Shown here: positions 1 to 8,500 of the stretch, piece by piece
How positions within the stretch are numbered: position 1 is the first letter of the stretch
Layout: each line of letters opens with the position of its first letter
NCBI GenBank assembly: GCA_964420975.1
Contig: CAYQVH010000009.1
Span: 60,016-124,015 of the forward strand
DNA length: 64,000 nucleotides
Origin: Accumulibacter sp964420975
GTDB taxonomy: Bacteria > Pseudomonadota > Gammaproteobacteria > Burkholderiales > Rhodocyclaceae
Direction: 5' to 3'
Program-made: the position numbers and the translations under genes
Notes under the pieces: generated by a model
What the model saw: only the letters and a program-made list of their open reading frames with translations
Told to the model about the DNA's origin: nothing
Databases searched by the model: none

Positions 1-1
1 C

Positions 2-730
2 CTGCTCAAGCTGGTCGGCATGAACGTCGTGGTGGTCCACGGCGGCGGCCCGCAGATCGAGAGTCTGCTGCGCCGCATCGGCAAGAAGGGGCGCTTCGTT
101 CAGGGCATGCGGGTGACCGACGACGAGACGATGGAGATCGTCGAGATGGTTCTCGGCGGGCAGGTCAACAAGGACGTCGTCAACCTGATCAACCAAGCCG
201 GCGGCAAGGCGGTTGGACTGACCGGCAAGGACGGCAACCTGATCCGCGCGCGCAAACTGATGCTGGCGAGTCAGAATGACGGCGAAGACCTGATCGACGT
301 CGGTCAGGTGGGCGACATCACGCAGATCGATCCGTCGCTGATCGGGCATCTCGAATCCGGGGGGTTCATTCCGGTGGTGGCGCCGATTGGCGTCGGCAAA
401 GCGGGCGAGACCTACAACATCAACGCCGACGTCGTCGCCGGCAAGATCGCCGAAATCCTCAAGGCCGAGAAACTCGTCCTGCTCACCAATACGCCGGGTG
501 TTCTCGACGAATCGGGGAATCTGATCACCGGCATGACGCCGAAACAGATCGACGAGATGGTCGCCAACGGCACGCTGTCGGGCGGCATGCTGCCGAAAAT
601 CAGCGCGGCGCTCGACGCCGCGCGTAACGGCGTGCGCAGCGTCCACATCATCGATGGCCGGGTGGAACACGCGTTGCTGCTGGAAATCCTCACCGACCAC
701 GGCGTCGGCACGATGATCAAGTCGCATTGA
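2..730 (+). CDS. argB: acetylglutamate kinase, 5'-truncated by window edge
   Basis: Acetylglutamate kinase phosphorylates N-acetyl-L-glutamate in the second step of cytoplasmic arginine synthesis. The frame is already open at base 2, so the N-terminus (roughly 55 residues compared with a usual length near 300) lies outside the window. 242 residues remain. Visible family features are the GGGPQI substrate/ATP loop near the beginning, LLTNTPGVLD in the ATP-binding half, and GGMLPKISAAL near the C-terminus. It is followed after 13 bases by the HAD-family gene, whose Shine-Dalgarno sequence lies just past the argB stop, so the two are probably cotranscribed. Confidence 0.95.
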   Translation: MLKLVGMNVVVVHGGGPQIESLLRRIGKKGRFVQGMRVTDDETMEIVEMVLGGQVNKDVVNLINQAGGKAVGLTGKDGNLIRARKLMLASQNDGEDLIDVGQVGDITQIDPSLIGHLESGGFIPVVAPIGVGKAGETYNINADVVAGKIAEILKAEKLVLLTNTPGVLDESGNLITGMTPKQIDEMVANGTLSGGMLPKISAALDAARNGVRSVHIIDGRVEHALLLEILTDHGVGTMIKSH

Positions 731-733
731 CGC

Positions 734-738
734 GGAGG
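734..738 (+). promoter_or_regulatory. Shine-Dalgarno that fixes the CTG start
   Basis: GGAGG lies five bases before the CTG at 744 and four bases after the argB stop. Frame 744 has no ATG, GTG or TTG between the upstream stop and HAD motif I, so this site is the main argument for non-canonical CTG initiation. Confidence 0.7.
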
Positions 739-743
739 CTCCC

Positions 744-1415
744 CTGAAAGCCACCGTACCGGTCTGGCTGTTCGACCTCGACAACACCCTGCACGATGCG
801 GCGGCGCACATCTTCCCGCATCTCAACCGCGCGATGGTGCATTACATTCGTAGTCATCTGGGCGTTGGCGAGGAAGAGGCGATCGGCATTCGACAAGAAT
901 ACTGGCAGCGCTATGGGGCGACGCTGCTCGGGCTGATGCGGCATCATGGGACCGACCCGCAACATTTCCTGCGCGAGACGCATCGTTTTGCCGATCTGCG
1001 GTCGATGCTGGTCGTCGAACGCGGCGTGAAAGCGATGCTTGACCGCCTGCCCGGACGCAAACTGATTTTCTCGAACGCGCCGCTGCATTACACCGAGGCA
1101 GTGCTCGAACTGGGGGGGATCAGGACGTGTTTCGACTCCGTTTACTCGGTCGAGCGCCTCCGCTTTTTGCCGAAACCGGCGATCGGCGGTTATCGTCGCC
1201 TGCTTGCCGAGGAGGGTCTGGCAGGAACCGACTGCATTCTGGTCGAGGACGCCGCTTCGAATCTGCGCACTGCCAAGCAGCTCGGGATGAAGACCGTCTG
1301 GGTCAGTCGTTCGACCCGACGGCCGCCCTTCGTCGACGTGCGCGTGGTGTCGGTGCTTGACCTTCCGGGACGCTTGTCGCGCCTTGGCGCGAGGGTCCCG
1401 AGGGGACCTCGATGA
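744..1415 (+). CDS. HAD-family pyrimidine 5'-nucleotidase, apparent CTG start
   Basis: A 223-residue haloacid dehalogenase-fold phosphatase of the pyrimidine 5'-nucleotidase type, predicted to dephosphorylate nucleoside monophosphates in the cytoplasm. Motif I, WLFDLDNTLHD, with the nucleophilic Asp is at residues 8-18. LIFSNA is motif II, a Lys (FLPKPAIGG) is motif III, and ILVEDAASNL supplies the acidic motif IV. The first ATG (834) would remove motif I and so cannot be the start. Upstream in frame to the stop at 714 the only start-like codons are CTG at 744 and ATT at 726. CTG sits five bases after a perfect GGAGG (734-738), so I chose it. The stop overlaps the next ATG (ATGA). Confidence 0.85.
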   Translation: MKATVPVWLFDLDNTLHDAAAHIFPHLNRAMVHYIRSHLGVGEEEAIGIRQEYWQRYGATLLGLMRHHGTDPQHFLRETHRFADLRSMLVVERGVKAMLDRLPGRKLIFSNAPLHYTEAVLELGGIRTCFDSVYSVERLRFLPKPAIGGYRRLLAEEGLAGTDCILVEDAASNLRTAKQLGMKTVWVSRSTRRPPFVDVRVVSVLDLPGRLSRLGARVPRGPR

Positions 1416-4400
1416 GATTCCGATCGCTGACCTCGGCCGAAGAGCAGCTTCTTGAATACAAGGCCATTCTCGATCATTCGGGGATCGCGGTCGTCTGCAC
1501 GCGTAACCGCCACGTCTATCGCTGCAATCCCCGCGCCGAACAGCTTTTCGGCTGGCCAGCCGGCGAGTTGGTCGGCCAGCCGGACACCGTTTTTCTCCCC
1601 CGGAACGAATCGGGCGCGAGCTTGCGCGACTACGCCCTGCCCCGGCTGCGCGCCGGCGAAATCGTCGATCTCGAAACCCGCCTGGCGCGTCACGATGGCA
1701 GCAGTTTTCTGGTTCACTTGATCGCGCATGCGATCGACCCGGCGACGCGTCACTCGGGTACCGTCTGGATCGTTCGCGACATTACGGAGGAAGTCCAGCG
1801 CCGCGAGACCACCGCGCGTCTCTTGCGCGAGCAACAGTTGATCTTCGAAAACGCCGAGGCCGGCATCGTCGTCCTTCGCGGCAGGATCATCCAGCGCTGC
1901 AATCGCCGCTTCACCGAACTTCTCGGCTACACGCAAGAGGAGCTGGTCGGTCAGTCGACACGACTCTATTACCCAAGCGAAGAACTCTGGCTCGAAACCG
2001 GCCGGCGGGCCTACGCCGCGATCGCCGAAACGGGAACCTACCGCGGCGAAGTGGTCTTCCATCGCCGTAGCGGCGAGCCCTTCACCTGCCTGATCACCGG
2101 CAGCATGGTGGACCCGGCGAATAGCGAAGAGGGGTTCATCTGGCTGTACGAGGACATCAGCGAAAAACTCGCCGCCAGCGCCGCGATCAATGCCCTGCTG
2201 CGCGAGCAGACGCTGATTTTCGAAGGCGCGCCGATCGGTATCGCCTTCCTGCGCCATCGTGTCATCCAGCGCTGCAACCCGAGCCTCGAACGAATCTTCG
2301 GCTACTCGCACGGTGAACTGATCGGTCAGTCGACCCGCGCCTTGTTCGCCAGCGAAGCGGACTGGCGCGACAAGGGCGAGAAAGCGCGCCGCGACATCGA
2401 GCGGAATGGCCGCTTCGTCGGTGAAATCGAGTATCGCAAAGCCGACGGCACGCCGATCTGGTGCCAGGTCAGCGGCAGTCTCGCCGATCCGGCGAACCAC
2501 GAGGCCGGCCACATCTGGCTGTTCGAAGACGTTACCGATCGGCTCCGCGCCAATCGGGCGCTGGCTGCGCTGCTGCGCGAGCAAACGCTGATTTTCGAGC
2601 GCGCACCGATGGGCATCGCGTTTCTCCGCGATCGGGTCATTAAGCGCTGTAACCCGAGTTTCGAGCGGATCTTCGGCCATCCGCCGGGATCCCTGATCGG
2701 GGCGCCGGTACAGGTCTGTTTCGCCAGCGAGGAGGCGTGGCGCGAGGCCGGCGAACGGGCTTACGCGGAAATCACCGTTGCCGGCCGATTCCTCAGCGAG
2801 ATCGAGTATTGCAAAGCCGATGGCACGCCGATCTGGTGCCAGGTGACCGGAAGTCTCCTCGATCCGGCCAACCCGGAGGAAGGCTACGTCTGGCTATTCG
2901 AGGACGTCACCGCTCGTCGCGCCGCAGAAGAAGCCCTGGTCGAAAGCCTTTGGGAGCAACAGCTGATCTTCGACAACGCGATGATCGGCATTTCGTACCA
3001 GCGGGAAAGAACGATCCTGCGCTGCAACCGCCGCTTCGAAGAGATTTTCGGCTATCCAATCGGTGGTCTGGCCGGTCAGTCAACCCGTATTCTCTTCGCC
3101 ACGAATGACGACTGGGAAGCAGCCGGACGTCAGGTGTACGGCGTCGACCGGACCAGCAAGGCGTTCGACGGCGAGCTGGTGTTCTGCCGGCGTGACGGCA
3201 CGCCGATCCGTATCCACACCATTGGCCGGACGATCGAGGAGGACCAGGGCAGCGACGTCTGGATCTGGACGCACGAGGACGTCACCGCGCAGCGGGCGGC
3301 CGAGCAGGCGTTGCGGCAAAGCCACGTCGAACTCGAGCAGCGGGTCGCCGAACGCACGCGCGAACTCTCGCAGCAACTGCATTTCATGCGTCAGTTGGTG
3401 GAAGCCATCCCTGGGCCGGTCTTCTACACCGATCGACAAGGGCGCTGTCTGGGCTGCAACCAGGCTTTGCTCGAACTGGTCGGCAAGTCGCGCGAATCGG
3501 TCGTCGGCCACAGAACGACCGAGTTCGCGACGGCCGGTCTGGTCACCACGTCGCTCCTCGTCGATGACGATAGCGAAGCGGCCGGCCCCCTGGTCTACGA
3601 GTCGCAGCTGAACGATGCAGCCGGCAACCGTCATGACGTCATGGTGCACACAGCGCCCTACGGTGAGCGCGGCGAACCCGGAGGGCTGGTCTGCGTCATG
3701 CTCGATATTACCGAGCGCAAGCGGATGGAGGTGCGCCTGCAGCAAGCGGCAACGGTTTTCGACAGCAGCGCGGAAGGCATTACGATCACTGCACCCGACG
3801 GCACGATTATTGCCGTCAACCGGGCGTTTACCGACATCACCGGCTATACCCAGGAGGAGGTCATCGGTCGCCGCCCGCAGCTGCTGTGGTCAGGACTGCA
3901 CGACGCGTCGTTCTACCGTGAAATGTGGCAGACGCTGGCGGCGAAGGGCCGGTGGCGCGGCGAGCTGTGGAGTCGTCGCCAAGAAGGCCAGGCGTTCCTG
4001 GCCCTACTGACCGTCAGTGCGGTCAAGGACCGTCAGCAACAGATTACCCACTATGTCGGGGTGTTTTCGGACATCACCGAACTGCGTCGAGCGCACGACC
4101 AGCTCAATCATCAGGCACATCACGATCCCTTGACCGGCTTGCCCAATCGCCTGCTGCTCGGTGACCGGCTGCACAAGGCCTTGCAACGGGCGCATCGCGA
4201 GCACCGCGGACTGGCCGTCTTTTTCATCGATCTCGACCGCTTCAAGAATATCAACGACACGCTCGGCCACCAGTTCGGCGATCGCGTGTTGTGCGAAGTC
4301 GCCGGTCGACTCGGTCGCCTGCTGCGCGAGTCGGACACCGTCGGCCGGCTCGGTGGTGACGAGTTTCTGATCATCGTCGAGGACGTGAGTGACTTGGCCG

Positions 4401-5398
4401 CGATCTCGCACATTGCCGACAAGCTTCTTCAGTCGCTGCAGGCGTCACCAATCAGTCTGGAACACGAGTTTTACGTCGGTGCGAGCATCGGTATCAGCGT
4501 TTTTCCGCAGGATGGGAAAGACGCCGACACGCTGATGAAGAACGCCGACGTCGCCATGTATCGCGCCAAGGAGCGTGGTCGCAACGCCTATGAATTCTTT
4601 ACCGAGGACCTGACGCAGACCTCACTCGCCCGCCTACAGATGGAAACCGACCTCCGGCGAGCGATTGAGCGCGGCGAACTGGCCGTCTACCTGCAGCCAC
4701 AGTTTTCGCTGGCAACCGGCCACATCATTGGCGCCGAGGCGCTGGTGCGCTGGTTTCGCCCAGGCACGGGAATGGTGATGCCTGGCGAGTTCATCAGGCT
4801 CGCGGAAGAGTCGGGGCTGATCGTCGCGATTGGCGAATGGGTACAGCAGACGGCTACCCGTCAGTGGGCAAAATGGGTGGCTGACGGACTCAACCCCGGC
4901 GTATTGTCGGTCAACGTGTCCGGTGTTGAATTCGCGCGTGGCTGCGTCCAGGAGACGGCGCGCCGGGCGCTGGCGGCGTCGGCACTGCCGCCGCATCTGC
5001 TCGAACTCGAAATTACCGAGACGGCGGTGATGACCCACGCCGAGAACAGTGCCCAGATTCTCCACGACTTGCGCGCCATGGGGCTGACGCTGGCGGTCGA
5101 CGATTTCGGAACCGGTTATTCGTCGCTCACTTACCTCAAGCGTCTGCCGCTAAACAAATTGAAGGTCGACCAGAGCTTCGTGCGTGGCCTGCCGAGCGAC
5201 AGTGAAGACTGCGCCATCGCGCGCGCCGTGATCGCACTGGGTCACAGCCTGCAGCTGACGGTGATCGCCGAAGGGGTCGAAACGGACGCTCAGCGCGAGT
5301 TTCTCTCCCGTGCCGGATGCGACGAAATGCAGGGTTACCTGCGCAGCCAGCCGTTGTCGTTTGTCGACTACGAACGAACGTTCCTGCGTGGTGCCTGA
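1412..5398 (+). CDS. multi-PAS diguanylate cyclase/phosphodiesterase (GGDEF-EAL)
   Basis: A 1328-residue cyclic-di-GMP turnover protein without obvious membrane segments. Seven PAS-like domains precede the output. PAS1 is near residues 10-130, and PAS2-PAS5 are four similar tandem copies starting near 138, 263, 388 and 513, each opening with a LIFxxAxxG motif. A short coiled coil (ELEQRVAERTREL) follows, then PAS6 near 660 and PAS7 near 780. The GGDEF domain (HHDPLTGLPN, then GGDEF) has an intact RxxD inhibitory site (RESD five residues before GGDEF). The EAL domain has EALVRW and DDFGTGYSS. Both output domains therefore look catalytically competent. The start overlaps the HAD gene stop by four bases. 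Confidence 0.93.
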   Translation: MRFRSLTSAEEQLLEYKAILDHSGIAVVCTRNRHVYRCNPRAEQLFGWPAGELVGQPDTVFLPRNESGASLRDYALPRLRAGEIVDLETRLARHDGSSFLVHLIAHAIDPATRHSGTVWIVRDITEEVQRRETTARLLREQQLIFENAEAGIVVLRGRIIQRCNRRFTELLGYTQEELVGQSTRLYYPSEELWLETGRRAYAAIAETGTYRGEVVFHRRSGEPFTCLITGSMVDPANSEEGFIWLYEDISEKLAASAAINALLREQTLIFEGAPIGIAFLRHRVIQRCNPSLERIFGYSHGELIGQSTRALFASEADWRDKGEKARRDIERNGRFVGEIEYRKADGTPIWCQVSGSLADPANHEAGHIWLFEDVTDRLRANRALAALLREQTLIFERAPMGIAFLRDRVIKRCNPSFERIFGHPPGSLIGAPVQVCFASEEAWREAGERAYAEITVAGRFLSEIEYCKADGTPIWCQVTGSLLDPANPEEGYVWLFEDVTARRAAEEALVESLWEQQLIFDNAMIGISYQRERTILRCNRRFEEIFGYPIGGLAGQSTRILFATNDDWEAAGRQVYGVDRTSKAFDGELVFCRRDGTPIRIHTIGRTIEEDQGSDVWIWTHEDVTAQRAAEQALRQSHVELEQRVAERTRELSQQLHFMRQLVEAIPGPVFYTDRQGRCLGCNQALLELVGKSRESVVGHRTTEFATAGLVTTSLLVDDDSEAAGPLVYESQLNDAAGNRHDVMVHTAPYGERGEPGGLVCVMLDITERKRMEVRLQQAATVFDSSAEGITITAPDGTIIAVNRAFTDITGYTQEEVIGRRPQLLWSGLHDASFYREMWQTLAAKGRWRGELWSRRQEGQAFLALLTVSAVKDRQQQITHYVGVFSDITELRRAHDQLNHQAHHDPLTGLPNRLLLGDRLHKALQRAHREHRGLAVFFIDLDRFKNINDTLGHQFGDRVLCEVAGRLGRLLRESDTVGRLGGDEFLIIVEDVSDLAAISHIADKLLQSLQASPISLEHEFYVGASIGISVFPQDGKDADTLMKNADVAMYRAKERGRNAYEFFTEDLTQTSLARLQMETDLRRAIERGELAVYLQPQFSLATGHIIGAEALVRWFRPGTGMVMPGEFIRLAEESGLIVAIGEWVQQTATRQWAKWVADGLNPGVLSVNVSGVEFARGCVQETARRALAASALPPHLLELEITETAVMTHAENSAQILHDLRAMGLTLAVDDFGTGYSSLTYLKRLPLNKLKVDQSFVRGLPSDSEDCAIARAVIALGHSLQLTVIAEGVETDAQREFLSRAGCDEMQGYLRSQPLSFVDYERTFLRGA

Positions 5399-6515
5399 AG
5401 CAGCAAGCGAACGACTGGCTTTCGTCGACGCGCTGAAGGCGCTCGCGGCGCAGCTGATCGTTCTCCACCACCTTGCCTTTTATGGCCCGATGTCCGACCA
5501 CGCCTACGAGCTGCTGCCGTGGCTGCTGTCGTGGCTGAGCCAGGACGCCCGCATGGCTGTCCAGGCATTTCTCGTCATCGGGGGTTTTCTCGCCGCTCGT
5601 CGCCTGGCGCCGGACGGCGAGCTGCGAACAACCCGTGACCCTGCTTGGCGACTGCTCTGGCAGCGTTACCAGAAACTGGTCACGCCGTATCTGGCAGCGC
5701 TTGCGCTCGCCATCGCCTGCGCGGCGATCGCTCGCGAGCTGACGACACACGATTCGATCCCCGGTACACCCAGCGGGCCGCAGATCGTCGCGCACGCCTT
5801 GCTGCTGCAAAGCCTACTCGGCTACGAAGGGCTCTCGGCCGGCGTCTGGTATATCGCCATCGATTTCCAGCTGTTCGCGATCTTGCTGTTTCTCCTCTGG
5901 CTGGCGCGCGCGCTGGGACGCGATCGGCGACAGGTCACCGGGCTGGCGCTGATACTGGTCGCGACGCTGGCGCTCGCCTCCTTGTATCACTTCAACCGGG
6001 ATGCCGAATGGGACGCCTGGGGCTTCTATTTTTTCGGCGCCTACGCGCTGGGTGCGCTGGTCTATTGGGGCAGCCGGTCACCGCGTAGCGACTTGTGGAG
6101 TGGGGTGATCAGTCTTGCGGTGATCGTCGCTCTCGTCGTCGATTATCGCTCGCGCGTTGCCGTCGCCTTGTTGGTCGCGCTCGCTCTCGGCATCGCGCAG
6201 CGCCAGGGTTTCCTGGCTAGCTGGCCGCAGTCGCCTTGCTTGGCGCGCCTCGGACAAACGTCGTACGCGCTTTTCCTGGTCCATTTCCCGGTTTGCCTGG
6301 TGGTCAATGGCGTGTTTGCGCGTTTTGTCCCGCCTGATCCGCTGCTTGGCCTCGTCGGGATGGGCATCGCCTGGCTGTCGAGCCTGCTTGCCGCTTCCGT
6401 TTTTTACCGCTACGTCGAGTGCCGCTGGCCGCCGCGCTCGACGTCGCGGCCAGTGACCGACGGCGTCAGCGGCCAGCGCCAAGCCATTCGGCGGCTGCCA
6501 GGGCAAAATAGGTGA
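5391..6515 (+). CDS. acyltransferase 3 family membrane protein
   Basis: A roughly 374-residue polytopic protein of the acyltransferase-3 (OafA/NodX-like) family, which usually O-acylates surface polysaccharides or exported glycans at the inner membrane. It begins LAFVDALKALAAQLIVLHHL, matching the family's opening helix with its conserved His pair, followed by about ten hydrophobic segments. No ATG precedes this motif in a sensible position; GTG codons at 5388 and 5391 overlap the end of the PAS/GGDEF/EAL gene, so translational coupling is likely. The 3' end overlaps the 3' end of convergent hemB by 50 bases. The acyl acceptor cannot be read from the sequence. Confidence 0.82.
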   Translation: MPEAASERLAFVDALKALAAQLIVLHHLAFYGPMSDHAYELLPWLLSWLSQDARMAVQAFLVIGGFLAARRLAPDGELRTTRDPAWRLLWQRYQKLVTPYLAALALAIACAAIARELTTHDSIPGTPSGPQIVAHALLLQSLLGYEGLSAGVWYIAIDFQLFAILLFLLWLARALGRDRRQVTGLALILVATLALASLYHFNRDAEWDAWGFYFFGAYALGALVYWGSRSPRSDLWSGVISLAVIVALVVDYRSRVAVALLVALALGIAQRQGFLASWPQSPCLARLGQTSYALFLVHFPVCLVVNGVFARFVPPDPLLGLVGMGIAWLSSLLAASVFYRYVECRWPPRSTSRPVTDGVSGQRQAIRRLPGQNR

Positions 6516-7485
6516 GTATTCCGTCGGCGCCAGCGCGCTTGCAGGCAAGCAGACTCTCGAGAACGCAGCGACGTTCGTCAAGCCAGCCCGCGTTGGCCGC
6601 CGCCTTGAGCATGGCGTACTCGCCGCTGACCTGGTAGACGTAGGTCGGGACGGCGAATTCGTCCTTGACGCGACGCACCACGTCAAGATACGGCAAGCCG
6701 GGTTTGACCATGACCATGTCGGCACCCTCGGCAAGGTCTAGGGCGACCTCGTGCAAGGCTTCGTCAGTGTTCGCGGGGTCCATCTGGTAGCTGGACTTGT
6801 TGCTCTTGCCGAGATTGGCGGCGGAACCGACCGCGTCGCGAAAAGGACCGTAAAAGCTCGAGGCGTACTTGGCCGAGTAGGCGAGGATGCGCGTGTGCAG
6901 CTCCCCAGCGGCGTCGAGCTCGCGGCGGATGCGACCCACCCGACCGTCCATCATATCTGACGGCGCGACCACGTCGGCCCCCGCCTGGGCATGCATCAGC
7001 GCCTGGCGCGCCAGCACCTCGAGCGTCTCGTCGTTAAGAACGTAGGCATGCGGATCGCCGTCCCTGATCAGCCCATCCTGTCCGTGGCTGGTATAGGGAT
7101 CGAGCGCGACGTCGGTAATGACGCCGAGCTCCGGCAGTTCCTTCTTCAAAGTGGTCACCACTCGCGGCACCAGCCCGTCCGGGTTGTAGGCTTCTTCGGC
7201 GCCCGGCGTCTTGACCGCTGCGTCGATCACCGGAAACAGCGCCAGTGCAGGAATGCCGAGCGCCAGTGCTCGCTCGGCGGTTGGCAACAGCCGGTCAAGG
7301 CTTAGCCTTTCGACGCCGGGCATCGAAGCGACTGGTTCGCAACGGTCCCGGCCTTCGAGAACGAAGACCGGATAAATCAGGTCATCGACGCTGAGGGACG
7401 TTTCGCGCATCAGGCGCCGCGAAAAGTCGTCTCGACGCATGCGACGCATACGTCGACCGGGAAAACCGCCAGTGGTGGAATGCAT
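6466..7485 (-). CDS. hemB: delta-aminolevulinic acid dehydratase (porphobilinogen synthase)
   Basis: HemB condenses two 5-aminolevulinate molecules to porphobilinogen in tetrapyrrole synthesis. The 339-residue product carries both Schiff-base lysine regions (YSAKYASSFYGPFRDA and VMVKPGLPYLD). At the metal site it has DVALDPYTSHGQDG rather than the Cys-rich zinc triad, so it is the Mg-type enzyme common in betaproteobacteria. I chose ATG 7485 (MHSTTGGFPGRRMRR), which has AGG six bases upstream, over the in-frame TTG at 7524. It converges on the acyltransferase gene with a 50-base overlap. Confidence 0.95.
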   Translation of the reverse strand: MHSTTGGFPGRRMRRMRRDDFSRRLMRETSLSVDDLIYPVFVLEGRDRCEPVASMPGVERLSLDRLLPTAERALALGIPALALFPVIDAAVKTPGAEEAYNPDGLVPRVVTTLKKELPELGVITDVALDPYTSHGQDGLIRDGDPHAYVLNDETLEVLARQALMHAQAGADVVAPSDMMDGRVGRIRRELDAAGELHTRILAYSAKYASSFYGPFRDAVGSAANLGKSNKSSYQMDPANTDEALHEVALDLAEGADMVMVKPGLPYLDVVRRVKDEFAVPTYVYQVSGEYAMLKAAANAGWLDERRCVLESLLACKRAGADGILTYFALAAAEWLGAGR

Positions 7486-7534
7486 AGACGACCTGCCGAT
7501 CAGATAGACAGAATTAATGGACAAAACCGGATTT

Positions 7535-7672
7535 GCGGGGAACCCGAGGCGAAATTTCGACTCTCATCTAGCGGATGGCGTTGCCATTCCCCGCTTCACC
7601 TCCCTGAGCGGGCGCCTTATTCGTTAAGGCACAAACTCGCCCCCGACCCCCCCTTTGTCGGGGGTTTTTTTT
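7535..7672 (+). ncRNA. candidate structured small RNA ending in an intrinsic terminator
   Basis: This gap between the hemB start and the engB 3' end contains three consecutive hairpins on the plus strand. An outer stem pairs GCGGGGAA (7535-7542) with TTCCCCGC (7587-7594). GCCTTA (7614-7619) pairs with TAAGGC (7625-7630) around a TTCGT loop. The last is a Rho-independent terminator at 7640-7672. Between the first two lies an apparently unpaired CACCTCCCTGAG (7597-7608), which contains an anti-Shine-Dalgarno CCUCC. No plus-strand protein gene ends here, so the terminator needs another transcript to explain it. I found no convincing promoter, and the 5' end is a guess. It does not look like 6S, 4.5S, tmRNA or RNase P RNA. 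Confidence 0.45.
7640..7672 (+). terminator. Rho-independent terminator, plus strand
   Basis: CCCCCGAC (7640-7647) pairs with GTCGGGGG (7657-7664) around a nine-base loop, and the right arm is followed by eight T residues (7665-7672). The orientation is wrong for both flanking minus-strand genes. The T run overlaps the engB stop region. Confidence 0.8.
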
Positions 7673-8372
7673 ATCGTGTTGACGCACAGCGCGCGCTCCA
7701 TCCGAGAGCCCGGCGTCGCTTGGCTGAGACCGACTTTTGGGTCGTCGGCTGGAGGGTTGGTGGAGGAGCTTCCGCGGGCTGGAGTCCGAGCCAGTCGGCG
7801 AGAACGGCCTCCGTTTCGGTCAACCCCGTTCTGCGCAGACTGGAAAACAGCTGCACGCTGCCACCGACGGCGAGAACGTCTTGCGTCTGCCGTACGTCAC
7901 GCAAGACCGACGACTGCTCCTCCTGACTCAGTTTGTCGGCTTTCGAAAGAAGAATGTGCACCCTCTTGCCGGTCGGGGCAAACCAGTGCAGCAACTGCCG
8001 ATCAAGTTCGGTCAGCGGATGTCGACTGTCCATGATCACGAGCAGTCCGCGCAGCGCCTCCCGCTGTCGCAGATAAGGCACGAGCAAGGCCTCCCATTGC
8101 GAGCGGACGCGCTCCGGCGCGTGGGCGTATCCGTAACCCGGCAGGTCGACCAGATACTTGCCCGTCGCCAGGCGAAAGTAGTTCAGTTGCTGCGTGCGTC
8201 CCGGCGTCTTGGAGACAAAAGCCAGCCGTGCGCGGTTGGCAAGGGCATTGATTGCCGACGACTTACCGGCGTTGGAACGACCGGCGAAGGCGACTTCGCC
8301 CTGCGAATCGAGCGGCAATTGGTTCAGATCAGCGACCGTCGTGTGGAAGGCGGCTTGGTGAAGAAACGACAT
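7671..8372 (-). CDS. engB: ribosome biogenesis GTP-binding protein EngB (YihA/YsxC)
   Basis: Essential P-loop GTPase involved in large ribosomal subunit assembly, 233 residues. The GTP-binding motifs are G1 GRSNAGKSS near residue 31, G3 DLPGYGYA near 76, and G4 SKADK near 143. The C-terminus extends about 20 residues past the core and is basic and Ala/Arg-rich. ATG 8372 gives the standard MSFLHQAAFHTT opening. The gene is transcribed toward hemB, separated from it by the candidate small RNA region. Confidence 0.95.
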   Translation of the reverse strand: MSFLHQAAFHTTVADLNQLPLDSQGEVAFAGRSNAGKSSAINALANRARLAFVSKTPGRTQQLNYFRLATGKYLVDLPGYGYAHAPERVRSQWEALLVPYLRQREALRGLLVIMDSRHPLTELDRQLLHWFAPTGKRVHILLSKADKLSQEEQSSVLRDVRQTQDVLAVGGSVQLFSSLRRTGLTETEAVLADWLGLQPAEAPPPTLQPTTQKSVSAKRRRALGWSARCASTR

Positions 8373-8500
8373 GGCAAAACTCGGGAGTAAGCGGCGTCTG
8401 GAACCGTCCGCCGACGCGGCGATCTGCTATACAATATCAGGTTTGTTGGTCCGCGGCCTATCTCCGATCGGTGATCGTTCTGTCTAACAGGAGCTTCGAC

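Noticed and set aside
1190..2680. 496-residue open frame on the minus strand
   Set aside because: It lies entirely antisense to the PAS repeat region and HAD gene; the plus strand encodes clear domains and this frame has no recognisable motif.
7486..7672. 6S, 4.5S, tmRNA or RNase P RNA in the hemB-engB gap
   Set aside because: None of the conserved sequences I know for these RNAs is present; kept only as an unassigned small RNA candidate.
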